39,104 bases of DNA from Paucilactobacillus wasatchensis (GCF_000876205.1 NZ_AWTT01000015.1:1-39104), one strand, 5' to 3'. Counted from the stretch's first letter, positions 20,519-29,618 are shown. Numbers and translations are program-made. The notes: generated by a model from the sequence alone, not told the origin.

Positions 20519-21540
20519 TAGACTTCAACCTCCTCAACGTGCACGTTTTGATCACGAATATATTGTAATGCTGCCTCGTATTGGCTACGGTCATCTGTTT
20601 TTAGATAGACCAGCAATCGACCATATGGCTCGCGTTTCATATAACCCATGCTACCGGCCAAAATGTCCGGCGTAATTTTAAACTTTTCCTGCAGCTGTGA
20701 TAACAATGGATTATTAGCGCTATCACCGACAAATTGTAATGACACCAACTGCTTTGTTTCTTGATACGGTGCCAAAATATCACGCGGCACCCCTAACGTA
20801 TCACTAACTCCCGCAAATCGTTTGGTAATTTCTTGCTGCGGTTTCGTGAAGACATCAACGACGTTACCTTCTTCAACAATCACTCCTTGATCTAGGACAG
20901 CCACTCGATCACAAATTCGCTGAATAACTTCCATTTCATGAGTGATTAGAAAAATAGTAATGCCTAACTCTTGATTGATTTTTAATAACAAAGACAAAAT
21001 TGATTCGGTTGTTTCAGGATCCAATGCACTTGTCGCTTCATCCGACAACAGAATTTTGGGCTCATGTGCTAATGCACGTGCTACCGCCACTCGTTGTCGC
21101 TGTCCGCCAGAAAGCTGTGCCGGAAAACTATCCCGTTTCTCCCATAAATCAACAATCTTTAAGTATTTTTCAGCTCGTTGTGTTGCTTCTGTTTTATCAA
21201 TACCCTCCAGAGTAAGTGGTAAGACAATGTTTTGAAAGACGTTCGCTGTTACCAATAAGTTATAGCTTTGAAAAATCATGCCAATTTTGCGGCGTAACTT
21301 TAATAAATCTGGCTTCGACAAATCAGCAACAGATTCACCATTAACGATCACCTGCCCAGATGATGGCTTCTCTAACCCATTAATCATGCGGATTAGCGTA
21401 CTTTTACCAGCGCCAGAATAACCCATCACTCCGTAAATTTCACCATCGGCAACGTTTAACGATACGTTTTCAACTGCTTTCACATGCTTATTTTTTTGTT
21501 GACCTGCAAATGTCTTTGATACGTTTTTAAACTCAATCAA
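20518..21540 (-). CDS. metN: Methionine ABC transporter ATP-binding protein (operon A)
   Basis: ATPase of 340 aa. Walker A GYSGAGKSTLIR, signature LSGGQRQRVAVARAL, Walker B ILLSDEATSALDP and switch His in ITHEMEV. The C-terminal 80 residues form the NIL-type methionine-sensing domain seen in MetN (transinhibition in E. coli MetNI). I choose TTG at 21540 (LIEFKNVSKTF) because GGAGG lies 9 bases upstream; extension to 21582 would run into the palindromic repeat and has no RBS. The gap to metQ holds that repeat, which is unusual inside an operon. Confidence 0.94.
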   Translation of the reverse strand: MIEFKNVSKTFAGQQKNKHVKAVENVSLNVADGEIYGVMGYSGAGKSTLIRMINGLEKPSSGQVIVNGESVADLSKPDLLKLRRKIGMIFQSYNLLVTANVFQNIVLPLTLEGIDKTEATQRAEKYLKIVDLWEKRDSFPAQLSGGQRQRVAVARALAHEPKILLSDEATSALDPETTESILSLLLKINQELGITIFLITHEMEVIQRICDRVAVLDQGVIVEEGNVVDVFTKPQQEITKRFAGVSDTLGVPRDILAPYQETKQLVSLQFVGDSANNPLLSQLQEKFKITPDILAGSMGYMKREPYGRLLVYLKTDDRSQYEAALQYIRDQNVHVEEVEV

Positions 21541-21567
21541 GCGAGTTGCCCTCCTTGTGTGTGGCTG

Positions 21568-21684
21568 AAACGTGCTCCACAAGCCAGCTTCCTAACATAT
21601 AAGCAACTTAAGCGTTATTCATAAAAACCACGAATCATGCTTAAGTGCCTTATACCGCGGAAACTAACCGTCTTGTTCCGCACG
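21568..21684. repeat. Complete 117 bp palindromic repeat between metQ and metN (locus 3)
   Basis: Outer ends CGTGC...ACAAG and their complement CTTGTTCCGCACG pair in part. The inner arms TATAAGCAACTTAAGC and GCTTAAGTGCCTTATA pair over 14 of 16 positions around a 25-base loop. It starts AAACGTGCTCCACAAGC, like the starts of the elements at 4.8 and 19.7 kb, and ends one base before the metQ TAG codon. In the metQ-metN mRNA it would form a large hairpin. Confidence 0.75.
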
Positions 21685-22518
21685 CTACTTCGATACAATC
21701 ACCGAGCCACCGAATTCTTTGTCGATATAGTTTTTAACTGTCTTTGAGTGGTAGTACTTGTCTAATTGCTTGATAACTTTATCGTTCTTGTGACCCTTGG
21801 CTACAACAAAGTAGTTAGGGTATGGATTGTTTTTGTACTTTTCGTGATAGATTGGTTTGATCTTCTTTGATAATCCTGATGAGTAAGCGTAGTTACCATT
21901 AACAGCAGCTGCTGTAACTTCATTCAGTTGTTTTGGTAATTGAGCGGCGTCCAATTCAACAATCTTCAAATGCTTAGGATTTGAAGCAATTGTGTTCTTG
22001 GTAGCATTTTGGCCAACACCCTTTTTAATCTTTAATACACCGGCCTTTTGGAATAGTTCCAAGGCACGTGTTTCATTGGCTGGATCATTAGGAACGGCAA
22101 TTGAATCACCATCTTTTAAATCGCTCAATGATTTAAGACTATTAGAGTAAATCCCCATTGGGAATGCAACTGTCTTAAAGGCGGCAGAGAACTTATAATT
22201 CTTGTCTTTCTCTTGTTGTTGCAAGAATGGCAATGTTTGGTAACTATTGGCGTCTAAGTCGCCTGAGCTAAGTGATGAATTTGGGGTGTTGTAATCGCTA
22301 AAGACCTTAATCTTAACATCCAAGCCATCTTTTTTAGCTAGCTTCTTAACTTGTTGTGTAATCTGTTCGTGCGGCCCGCCAGTCACACCAATTGTAATTG
22401 ACTTGGTGCTCAATTCCTTACTCTTACTGTTACCACAGCCAGCCAATCCGCCAACTGCTACCAGTGCTACTGATGCTACAACCAATAAACGTTTCAATAA
22501 TTTGTGATTCTTTGTCAT
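21685..22518 (-). CDS. metQ: Methionine ABC transporter substrate-binding lipoprotein (operon A)
   Basis: MetQ/NlpA-family lipoprotein of 277 aa. A positively charged N-terminus, hydrophobic segment and lipobox LAGC (Cys28) give a lipid-anchored, cell-surface protein. Typical family stretches: ITIGVTGGPHEQI, LDANSYQTLPFL, and IAVPNDPANETRALELFQ. It is the first gene after the methionine T-box, so it is the gene most directly controlled. GGGAGGA precedes the ATG. Confidence 0.95.
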   Translation of the reverse strand: MTKNHKLLKRLLVVASVALVAVGGLAGCGNSKSKELSTKSITIGVTGGPHEQITQQVKKLAKKDGLDVKIKVFSDYNTPNSSLSSGDLDANSYQTLPFLQQQEKDKNYKFSAAFKTVAFPMGIYSNSLKSLSDLKDGDSIAVPNDPANETRALELFQKAGVLKIKKGVGQNATKNTIASNPKHLKIVELDAAQLPKQLNEVTAAAVNGNYAYSSGLSKKIKPIYHEKYKNNPYPNYFVVAKGHKNDKVIKQLDKYYHSKTVKNYIDKEFGGSVIVSK

Positions 22519-22570
22519 GTTAAATTCCTCCCAATAAATAATTTCTAATTAATTAACGAACCAAGGCAAA

Positions 22571-22880
22571 ATAAAAAGCCCGCCCCTTGCATATAACTGC
22601 AAAGGACGAGCATTCACCCGTGGTACCACCTTAGTTTGTAATTTTCTCGCGAAAATTATCTCGGTAAGTCGCAACAATCATACGTCTATAATTGTTAGGA
22701 CTTGGTTTTAGTAACGGGTACCAACCCGGTGTTAACTTAGAATTTCCTCATCAACACATCATTCAGAGACCATCTTCGAATTATTACTCAACTCCCTTGC
22801 ACCAACCGGAAGCTCTCTTAATAAGTAATTGGTTCTACTCATCTCTTCATCATGTTTTAATTAACTATTAATTTAATGTA
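22571..22880 (-). promoter_or_regulatory. T-box riboswitch, methionine-specific (leader of operon A)
   Basis: The T-box sequence AAGGUGGUACCACG (around 22617-22632) ends with UGGU to pair with tRNA ACCA. It is followed by a terminator stem GCUCGUCCUUUGCA / UGCAAGGGGCGGGC and U-run at 22571-22611. In stem I the specifier loop reads CGAAG-AUG-GUCU, with the codon at 22771-22773, hence tRNA-Met. AGAGAG and GGUGCAAG of the distal loop are present. Uncharged tRNA-Met would favour read-through into metQ. The 405 bases between the dehydrogenase gene and metQ are this leader and its promoter. Confidence 0.93.
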
Positions 22881-22884
22881 AATT

Positions 22885-22913
22885 AGTCTAATCTATTTTT
22901 AATGTTGTGTCAA
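22885..22913 (-). promoter_or_regulatory. Promoter of methionine operon A
   Basis: Minus strand TTGACA (22908-22913), 17 bp spacer, TAGACT (22885-22890). It lies right behind the stop of the upstream dehydrogenase gene; no terminator is visible between them. Confidence 0.75.
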
Positions 22914-22923
22914 TAGTCATTAA

Positions 22924-24021
22924 TTATTTTTTTGCTGTCGCGCTAGTAATTTCTTCTAATACCAACATTGCTTGTTTGACTGTTTTAGTATCAATTGGCA
23001 GTGGAATCAGGTGCATCGTAGTCTCCTCATCAGCTGATGCCGCTGCAATTTTATCAATATCAGCAGCTGTAATGCCATCCAAATTTAACTCATGTAAATT
23101 CGTGGGGACACCGATTTCACGATAAAATGGAAGCAACGAATCGATTTCATCAAAATGCTGTTCAATTGCTAACTGCACTAAGATGCCATAACCAACTTTT
23201 TCCCCATGCAGCAAAGTTGCTGTCTCTGGAAATAACGTTAGTGCGTCATGAACTGCATGTGCTCCCGTTGAACGAGCATATGAATCACCCCAGCCACCCA
23301 CAGTTCCAGCCGTAACAATGATCGTTTCGGCCACTTTGCGCCAAATATGTGTCAAAGAAACGGCCTTCATATCAGCAATTGCTTGACTCGAATATTGCAA
23401 CAACACATCGCGACACTTATTAGCCATCAAGCGTGAAATTTCCAATGCTGTCGTGTATTTTTCTTCAGGCAACTGTTCAAAAATCAGCTCTGATTCATAA
23501 TACTTGGCTAATGTATCCGCAATGCCCGCCACAAAGTAGTTAATGGGTGACCGTAAAATGACTTCTGGGTTTAACAGCATTAGATCGGCCGTTTCTTTAT
23601 AAATCTTATGGTCAATGTGCTCACCATTTGCCTGATAGTGCACACTCAACGCCGACCAGGGTGCAAAGTTACTAGCCAAAGTTGGAATTAACACTAGTTT
23701 CAGCGGTGTGCCAGTAGCCACACTTTTCGCTGTATCCAGCACTTTGCCGCCACCCAAGCCAATAATCATCTGGGCTTGTTGGGCTGTAACAATTTGTTTC
23801 ACCCGGTTGATTTCTTCGTACGAACATTCACCATTAAATAATACATCGGTGACGGTGACATCTACCGGGAAATCAGCTAGATAGGGCTGTGCGGCAGCTA
23901 ATGATTTTGTACCATGGAGAAAAACCAGTCGTTTGACTCCCAATTCAGTGATGTACTGTGGTAATTGTTGATAGGCGGTAACATCCGATATATAACGTTG
24001 TGGTCCACTTTGTGAAATCAT
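22924..24021 (-). CDS. Iron-containing alcohol dehydrogenase family, GldA/HcxA (YbdH)-like
   Basis: Protein of 365 aa of the GldA branch. Nucleotide loop GLGGGKVLDTAKSVA at about residues 92-106; metal ligands are likely Asp in GIADTLAKYYE, His in GAHAVHDALT and His in LLHGEKVGYG. It is annotated generically as glycerol dehydrogenase, but E. coli YbdH/HcxA of this branch acts on 2-oxo/2-hydroxy acids and is encoded beside the methionine aminotransferase YbdL. Here too it lies in an operon with an aminotransferase (broken) and a methionine transporter, so a 2-hydroxy acid substrate is more likely than glycerol. Last gene of operon B; 21 bases after metQ. Confidence 0.8.
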   Translation of the reverse strand: MISQSGPQRYISDVTAYQQLPQYITELGVKRLVFLHGTKSLAAAQPYLADFPVDVTVTDVLFNGECSYEEINRVKQIVTAQQAQMIIGLGGGKVLDTAKSVATGTPLKLVLIPTLASNFAPWSALSVHYQANGEHIDHKIYKETADLMLLNPEVILRSPINYFVAGIADTLAKYYESELIFEQLPEEKYTTALEISRLMANKCRDVLLQYSSQAIADMKAVSLTHIWRKVAETIIVTAGTVGGWGDSYARSTGAHAVHDALTLFPETATLLHGEKVGYGILVQLAIEQHFDEIDSLLPFYREIGVPTNLHELNLDGITAADIDKIAAASADEETTMHLIPLPIDTKTVKQAMLVLEEITSATAKK

Positions 24022-24042
24022 TTTGACCCTTCTTTATTTTAT

Positions 24043-24900
24043 TTATTTAACTTTAAAAGCTGGTGTGTACATGTGGTTAAATGTTTTATTCATAACTTTA
24101 ACAATTGATTTTGTTTGATATGCCTGCACTACTTTTTTGTAAGTTGCGTTGTTTTTATCGCTGGTTCGAACAGCAATCACATTAATCCATGGCTTGTTAG
24201 TCTTGTCAGAATAATCGAATGATGATTTGTAAATGGCATCGTCAATTGGATCCTTATGACTTGCTTTAACAAAGTTACTATTGGTAATGCCAGCAGCAAA
24301 ATCTGGCAATAAATTCATGATCTTAGCTGGATCCACTTGCACAATTTTCAGTTTGAGTTTATTTTCTGTGATATCTTTGATTGCTGGTGTGTCACCGGCC
24401 TTGGGGTCAATTTTAATTAAGCCGGCTTCTTGTAACACACTAAGTGCACGGCCAGCATTCACCACGTTGTTTGGAATGGCAATCTTATCACCAGATTTTA
24501 ATTGCTTAATATTTTTAATTTTATCTGAGAAAATGTTGAGCGGTGTTAGATAAGTTTGACCAATGACGCTGAATTTATAATGCTTTTCTTTTTCTTCTTG
24601 GTGCAAGAAAGCATAGTGCTGAAATGCGACCATATCTAACTCTTTATTATTCAATGCTTCGTTAGCCAAAATACCATCAGAAAATGACACTGGCTTAACC
24701 TTGATGTGTTCGCTTTTTAGATTTTTGTTAACTTGTGTCCACAGTGGGTTATCAGTTGTCCCGACAACGCCTACCTTAATCGTTTTAGTTGCAGTTTTAG
24801 CATCGCTTTTACCACAACCGGTTAACACTCCTGCAACTCCCACAAATATTAATAATGTTGCCAATCCATAAATTAATCTCTTACCCCAATTTTTTTTCAT
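24043..24900 (-). CDS. metQ: Methionine-type ABC transporter lipoprotein (operon B)
   Basis: Second MetQ/NlpA-family binding protein, 285 aa. Signal segment RLIYGLATLLIFVGVAGV with lipobox LTGC (Cys29). Family stretches IKVGVVGTTDNPLWTQV, LDMVAFQHYAF and IAIPNNVVNAGRALSVLQ. It is clearly diverged from the operon A MetQ, so its ligand may differ (methionine, D-methionine, the sulfoxide or a related compound). AGGAG precedes the ATG; 17 bases after metI. Confidence 0.9.
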   Translation of the reverse strand: MKKNWGKRLIYGLATLLIFVGVAGVLTGCGKSDAKTATKTIKVGVVGTTDNPLWTQVNKNLKSEHIKVKPVSFSDGILANEALNNKELDMVAFQHYAFLHQEEKEKHYKFSVIGQTYLTPLNIFSDKIKNIKQLKSGDKIAIPNNVVNAGRALSVLQEAGLIKIDPKAGDTPAIKDITENKLKLKIVQVDPAKIMNLLPDFAAGITNSNFVKASHKDPIDDAIYKSSFDYSDKTNKPWINVIAVRTSDKNNATYKKVVQAYQTKSIVKVMNKTFNHMYTPAFKVK

Positions 24901-24917
24901 AATATTATCGCTCCTTT

Positions 24918-25589
24918 TTAATGAGTTGCTCTCCTGCTAATTAATGTCCCGATGATTTGGACAATTGTCACAATGACTAGTAGTACTAAAATACAGGCAA
25001 TGGTGGAATCTTGTTCATTTTGTTGGTAGCCATACTGAATCGCAAAATCGCCAATTCCGCCACCACCAACGACACCCACAATGGCGGTTAAACCCACTAG
25101 CGAGATGATGGTAATCGTGGTAACCCTGGCCATGCTGCTAATGCTTTCCTTCAAGTAAATCGACCAGATAATCTGCATTGGTGATAATCCCATCACTTGC
25201 CCTGATTCAATTAAGCCTTCATCCAATTCATTTAATGAAGATTCAATTTGACGGGCAAAAAATGGGACGATTCCGACGATTAATGGAAAAATGGTACCCT
25301 TGACTCCAATTGCGGTGCCAGAAATAATGCGCGTCAACGGAATCAAAGCGGCAATCAGAATAATGAATGGTATTGAACGAAATAAGTTGATAATTTTGTC
25401 CAAAATATTCCAAATGATCAGGTTACTCAAAATGCCATCCTTTTTCGTCACCACTAAAATAATTCCTAAAATCACACTGATAATGAACGAAATCGTCCCA
25501 GTAATAGCCAACATTTCCAGAGTTTGATAGATCGCAGTTTTGAAGATCGGAAAATTAAAAACGACATTGGGAAAAATCTTGTCAAGCAT
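24918..25589 (-). CDS. metI: Methionine-type ABC transporter permease (operon B)
   Basis: MetI-like permease of 223 aa with about five membrane segments. The coupling loop is ESSLNELDEGLIESGQVMG and the family pattern GLTAIVGVVGGGGIGDFAIQYGYQ is clear. Its ATG lies inside the end of metN (8-base overlap ATGCTTGA), so the two are coupled. Paralogue of the operon A permease, not a recent duplicate. Confidence 0.92.
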   Translation of the reverse strand: MLDKIFPNVVFNFPIFKTAIYQTLEMLAITGTISFIISVILGIILVVTKKDGILSNLIIWNILDKIINLFRSIPFIILIAALIPLTRIISGTAIGVKGTIFPLIVGIVPFFARQIESSLNELDEGLIESGQVMGLSPMQIIWSIYLKESISSMARVTTITIISLVGLTAIVGVVGGGGIGDFAIQYGYQQNEQDSTIACILVLLVIVTIVQIIGTLISRRATH

Positions 25590-26628
25590 GGTCTAGCACC
25601 TCCAGACGAATATTTTGATCATTAATATATTGTACAGTGGCTTCAATATTAGCTTTAGTTCCGTCTAAAATAATAACCAACCCACCTAATGGTTTTTGTT
25701 GCAAAATTTTAATATCACCAACGATGATATTTGCGTCAACTTCAAATTGTCGAGAAATATGCGAAATCAACGGTTCAATCGCCTCAGTATTGACATAAGT
25801 AATTTTGATCAGTAACTGATTGTCGACCAGGTGCAACAAATCGCTATCAAGCACCTCATCTGGTAAATTTAATTTGGAGGTGGTTGAAATAAATTTACGT
25901 GTTAACTCTTGTTGTGGATCTGCAAACATCGAATAAACATCACCTTGTTCAACTATTTTGCCGGTATCCAAAACAGCCACGTATTCACATAAATCTTCGA
26001 TTACCTGCATTTCATGTGTCACCACCACAATGGTGATACCAAGTTCGTCGTTTAACCGCTTTAGCAGTTTCAAAATATCAGCCGTCGTTTGCGGGTCTAA
26101 AGCACTAGTTGCCTCATCACATAATAGAATCTGTGGGTCGTTAACTAAAGCTCGCGCAATCGCAACCCGTTGCTTTTGCCCACCTGATAACGTTGAAGGA
26201 TAAACGTCCAATTTGTCTGGTAATCCAACCAATTCTAGCAGTTGGTTAACTTTGGCTTTAATTTCATCTTTTGCTAATCCACTATATTTAATCGGTAACG
26301 CAACATTTTCAAACACAGTTCGCGACGGCATCAAATTAAATTGTTGAAAAATCATGCCAATTTCTTTCCGTCGTTCCCGTAATTGTTTATTAGGAATATT
26401 GTTAATCACTGTATCGCGAAAATAAACATCCCCTGTTGTTGGTTTTTCAATTCCATTGATACACCGAATTAACGTTGACTTCCCGGCACCGCTGTATCCG
26501 ATGATGCCAAAAATACTACCTTCATTAATTGTCAGATTGACATCTTTTAACACCTGTAATTCTTGTTTGTCATTTTTTTCAAATTCTTTACTGACGTGGT
26601 CAAACCGAATAATTTCACTTGCCACCAT
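25582..26628 (-). CDS. metN: Methionine-type ABC transporter ATP-binding protein (operon B)
   Basis: ATPase of 348 aa: Walker A GYSGAGKSTLIR, signature LSGGQKQRVAIARAL, Walker B ILLCDEATSALDP, switch His in VTHEMQV, then a C-terminal NIL-type domain (residues about 270-345). Gene order is N-I-Q here against Q-N-I in operon A, so the two transporters were assembled separately. ATG 26628 follows AGAGGTGG. The binding protein at the end of the set defines the substrate. Confidence 0.92.
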   Translation of the reverse strand: MVASEIIRFDHVSKEFEKNDKQELQVLKDVNLTINEGSIFGIIGYSGAGKSTLIRCINGIEKPTTGDVYFRDTVINNIPNKQLRERRKEIGMIFQQFNLMPSRTVFENVALPIKYSGLAKDEIKAKVNQLLELVGLPDKLDVYPSTLSGGQKQRVAIARALVNDPQILLCDEATSALDPQTTADILKLLKRLNDELGITIVVVTHEMQVIEDLCEYVAVLDTGKIVEQGDVYSMFADPQQELTRKFISTTSKLNLPDEVLDSDLLHLVDNQLLIKITYVNTEAIEPLISHISRQFEVDANIIVGDIKILQQKPLGGLVIILDGTKANIEATVQYINDQNIRLEVLDHA

Positions 26629-26654
26629 CTACCACCTCTAATCAACTTCAGTTT

Positions 26655-27814
26655 TTAATATTTAAGTCGGCCTAATCTAACACCGGCTTCTTGCAACACT
26701 GTTTTGTCATGAATTAAACTCATTCGAATAAAGTTTTTACCACCGGAACCAAATCCAATTCCAGGTGCCACCACAACGTTGGCCTGCTGCAAAATTAGAT
26801 CCGCAAATGTTTCACCATCATAGCCTTGTGGTACCTGACACCAGACAAAAAAGTTCCCTGCGGCTGAGCAACATGCCAGCCCAATTGATTTAACGCCGTC
26901 ACTAACGTGTCGCGACGTTCTTGATACAGCTGGTTCAACGCTCGGACTGATTCTTGCTGCGACTCCAGTGCTACCACAGCCGCATCCTGAACTGCCCCAA
27001 ACACCGTACTGTAAACATGTGAATGATACTGCTTCAAGGCTGTGATAACAGATTCATTACCAACAACATATCATACACGCCAGCCCGCCATGTTATAGGT
27101 TTTCGAGAGGGTGTTTAGTTCTACCGCATATTCTTTACTACCACTATTTTGTATTAAACTCACAGCTTGTCCGTTGAACCCCAGCGCTGCATATGCAAAG
27201 TCATTAACCACCAAAATTCCGTTTTGTTTACCAAACTCGATTGCTTGGTTGAAAAAGGCTTGTGTCGCAGTGGCACCGGTTGGATTGTTGGGATAGTTGA
27301 GTAATAGTATCTTCGCTTTTGCCAACACATCTTTGGGTACACTCGTCAAATCAGGTAGATAATGGTTCGCTGGGTTAATGTCGAGCTGCCATAACTTACC
27401 ACCGGCTAAACTAACCGCTGAGTAATATTCTGGATAGCACGGGTTTGTCGTGATGACATAATCACCAGGATTAAGCAAAGTTTGTGGCAATGCAGTAATT
27501 CCGATTACCGACCCAGTAAACGTTAGTACCTCTTTTTGTGGGTCAATTTGGACCCCATGTTCACGTTGGTAGTAATCCGCAATGGCATTTAATAGATTCT
27601 TTTTACCGTCAAACGGCGTGTAGCCATGATTTTTCGGTTGATCGACTGCCTGTTTTAAGGCTGTCACAATAAAGTCGGGTGTCGGTTGGTCTGGATTTCC
27701 TTTGGCCAGGTCAATCAATGTCGCTTTATCTTCTACCCGACTAATTTTTTCATCCAGCTGATTAAAAAAGTTCCGTGGAATTGCTTTGACCCGCTTTGCT
27801 GGTTCAAAAATCAT
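26655..27814 (-). pseudogene. Broken PLP aminotransferase (nonsense codon plus frameshift)
   Basis: Paralogue of the intact aminotransferase at 17261-18451. It begins normally (ATG 27814, RBS GGAGG) and keeps LAKGNPDQPTPDFI, NYPNNPTG, DFAYAALGF and the PLP lysine (Lys238 in LSKTYNMAGWR). At 27071-27073 an in-frame TGA follows GWRV, where GWRVGYVVGN would be expected (GGA to TGA). The same frame continues to about 26860, where a run of six T lacks one base: inserting one T restores GTFFVWCQVPQGYDGETFAD and a full C-terminus (VVVAPGIGFGSGG ... RLGRLKY) to the stop at 26655-26657. Two independent lesions make it a pseudogene, apparently recent since the rest is well conserved. Fits between the SDR gene and metN in operon B. 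Confidence 0.92.
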
Positions 27815-27849
27815 TCAATCTGCCTCCATTCCAACCCTGTTCCTAGTTA

Positions 27850-28620
27850 CTACTGAAACCGCATGCCACCATCGACCAGAATCGATTGTCCGGTGATATA
27901 GCCTGCCTGGGGTGATACAAACCAAGAGACTACATTGGCAACATCCTCTGGTGTAGCTTCACAGCCGAGCGCAATTTCTTCTAGTACATTGGCTTGCTGC
28001 TGTTCAATAGATACATTCTTAATAGCGGCTGTTCGCTCATCAATACTGTCGCGTAATGGTGTTCTTACCACACCAGGATCGTAAGCATTAACGGTAATTT
28101 GATATTGTGCTAACTCTTTAGCAGCCGACTGGGTTAGACCCCGAATGCCAAACTTAGAGGCGGAATATGCACTTTGCAAAGCTGACGCTTCAATGCCAGC
28201 TAACGAAGCGGCATTAACAATTCGACCGCCATTGCCCTGTTTGATAAACTGTTTAGCTGCTGCTTGAATGCCCCAGTAAGTTCCCTTTAGATTGACATCA
28301 ATCAAGCGTTCAAAATCAGCTGGATCAGAATCAACAAATGTATCAATAAAAGCAACCCCAGCGTTATTAACTAACACTGCTAAGTCACCAAAGTCATCCA
28401 CCGCGTGGTCGATTAAAGCAAAAACTTCATCGCGATGAGCAACATCCAACTGATAAAACTTGGCTTCATACCCTTGTTCAACTAAGTTTTGGGCTACTTT
28501 AGAACCCGTGGTCGAGTTGATGTCAGCCACCGCGATCGCAAACCCTTGTTGCGCTAACTGTTGGGCAACTCCTTCACCAATTCCTTGCCCGGCACCGGTA
28601 ACAATTGCTAATTTGGACAT
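27850..28620 (-). CDS. Short-chain dehydrogenase, acetoin/diacetyl reductase-like
   Basis: Classical SDR of 256 aa. Cofactor motif TGAGQGIGEG at the N-terminus, NNAGVA, the catalytic serine in NAASLAG and YSASK (Tyr/Lys pair), and the end GYITGQSILVDGGMRF. These features resemble (S)-acetoin-forming diacetyl reductases (BudC type). Placement in a methionine T-box operon is not explained by that activity; a carbonyl or 2-oxo acid substrate linked to sulfur amino acids is possible. I choose ATG 28620 with AGGAG eight bases upstream; the GTG at 28629 overlaps that RBS and is unlikely. Confidence 0.8.
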   Translation of the reverse strand: MSKLAIVTGAGQGIGEGVAQQLAQQGFAIAVADINSTTGSKVAQNLVEQGYEAKFYQLDVAHRDEVFALIDHAVDDFGDLAVLVNNAGVAFIDTFVDSDPADFERLIDVNLKGTYWGIQAAAKQFIKQGNGGRIVNAASLAGIEASALQSAYSASKFGIRGLTQSAAKELAQYQITVNAYDPGVVRTPLRDSIDERTAAIKNVSIEQQQANVLEEIALGCEATPEDVANVVSWFVSPQAGYITGQSILVDGGMRFQ

Positions 28621-28647
28621 ATCTTTCACTCCTATCGCTGAATTTAA

Positions 28648-29121
28648 TTAAACAATGTGACGTTCGAATGGTTCGTCGCTAATTCCTTCATCCAAAATCT
28701 TTTTAGACCATTCCTTTGCAGAAAATAGTGAATGGTCGCGGTAATTACCACAGCTATAAATGTCAGTTCCCTGAACATCATCCCAAGTAATGGTAGTGGC
28801 GATTTCATTAAGTGCTCCTTTAAGGGCTTTGGCGACCTCGTTAGTTGAATGCTCACCCCATGTAATCAAATGAAATCCGGTGCGACAGCCAAACGGTGAA
28901 CAATCAATCACGCCGTCTAAGCGGTCCCGCAGTAAGCCTGCCAACAGATGTTCAATCGTGTGCAGTCCTGCGGTTGGAATGGCATTTTCATTTGGTTGGA
29001 CGAGTCGTAAATCATAGTTACTGATGACATCCCCCTTAGTGCCATTTTCCTCTGTAATTAACCGAACATATGGTGCTTTAACCTTTGTGTGATCCAATGT
29101 GAAACTTTCAACTTTAGCCAT
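28648..29121 (-). CDS. luxS: S-ribosylhomocysteine lyase
   Basis: Cleaves S-ribosylhomocysteine to homocysteine and DPD, the autoinducer-2 precursor, within the activated methyl cycle. 157 aa, usual length. Zinc ligands His54 and His58 (HTIEH) and Cys124 (YSCGNYRDH), plus the active-site segment FGCRTGFH with Cys79. It sits between fRMsr and an SDR gene in the methionine T-box operon, so homocysteine recycling would rise when methionine is short. The usual upstream partner nucleosidase (pfs) is not in the window. AAGGAG precedes the ATG. Confidence 0.97.
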   Translation of the reverse strand: MAKVESFTLDHTKVKAPYVRLITEENGTKGDVISNYDLRLVQPNENAIPTAGLHTIEHLLAGLLRDRLDGVIDCSPFGCRTGFHLITWGEHSTNEVAKALKGALNEIATTITWDDVQGTDIYSCGNYRDHSLFSAKEWSKKILDEGISDEPFERHIV

Positions 29122-29147
29122 ATTAATCTTCTCCTTATTTTTTTAAT

Positions 29148-29618
29148 CTAATTTGTGCTGACCTTACTGCCAAAAATAATTGGTGCAATTTGAGTCAAAT
29201 ACTGCTGGTCGGTTTCATCAAATGTATTGAATTGCGGACTATCCAAATCCAGTACGCCAAAAAACTCACCATCTTGAAACACCGGTACCACAATCTCTGA
29301 TTTCGATGCACTATCACAAGCAATGTGCCCACTGAACTCATGCACATTTGGCACAATTTCGGTGTGCTTAGTTTTTGCCACCGTGCCACAAACGCCGGTA
29401 CCTACTGGTATGTGCATACAGGCCGGTTTGCCTTGAAACGGTCCTAAGATTAGTTCACCGTTTTTGAAACGGTAATAGGTCACGCCATTGAGCTTGGGTA
29501 AACCGTGAAAGAGCAACGAAACTAAATTACTCATATTGGCAATTACATCGTGTTCTCCTTCCAGCAAGCTCTGCGCTTGAAGCAGCAATAACTCATATGT
29601 TTCTTTTTTCTGTGTCAT
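29148..29618 (-). CDS. msrC: Free methionine-(R)-sulfoxide reductase (GAF domain)
   Basis: GAF-fold fRMsr of 156 aa, reducing free Met-R-sulfoxide to methionine. Three cysteines, Cys67 (GKPACMHIPVG), Cys77 (GTGVCGTV) and Cys101 (GHIACDSASKSE), have the same spacing (10 and 24) as the catalytic cysteines of E. coli YebR. I choose ATG 29618 with AAGGGG upstream; the open frame to 29660 runs into the T-box terminator. First gene of operon B, so control by tRNA-Met is direct and fits the function. Confidence 0.93.
   Translation of the reverse strand: MTQKKETYELLLLQAQSLLEGEHDVIANMSNLVSLLFHGLPKLNGVTYYRFKNGELILGPFQGKPACMHIPVGTGVCGTVAKTKHTEIVPNVHEFSGHIACDSASKSEIVVPVFQDGEFFGVLDLDSPQFNTFDETDQQYLTQIAPIIFGSKVSTN

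Noticed and set aside
22924-24021. Glycerol dehydrogenase as the function
   Set aside because: The family is right, but the gene lies in a methionine T-box operon with no glycerol or dihydroxyacetone genes; a 2-hydroxy acid substrate is a better reading.
27071-27073. In-frame TGA of the aminotransferase as a selenocysteine codon
   Set aside because: The site aligns with a non-catalytic glycine/alanine position, no SECIS-like hairpin was seen, and an independent frameshift follows.
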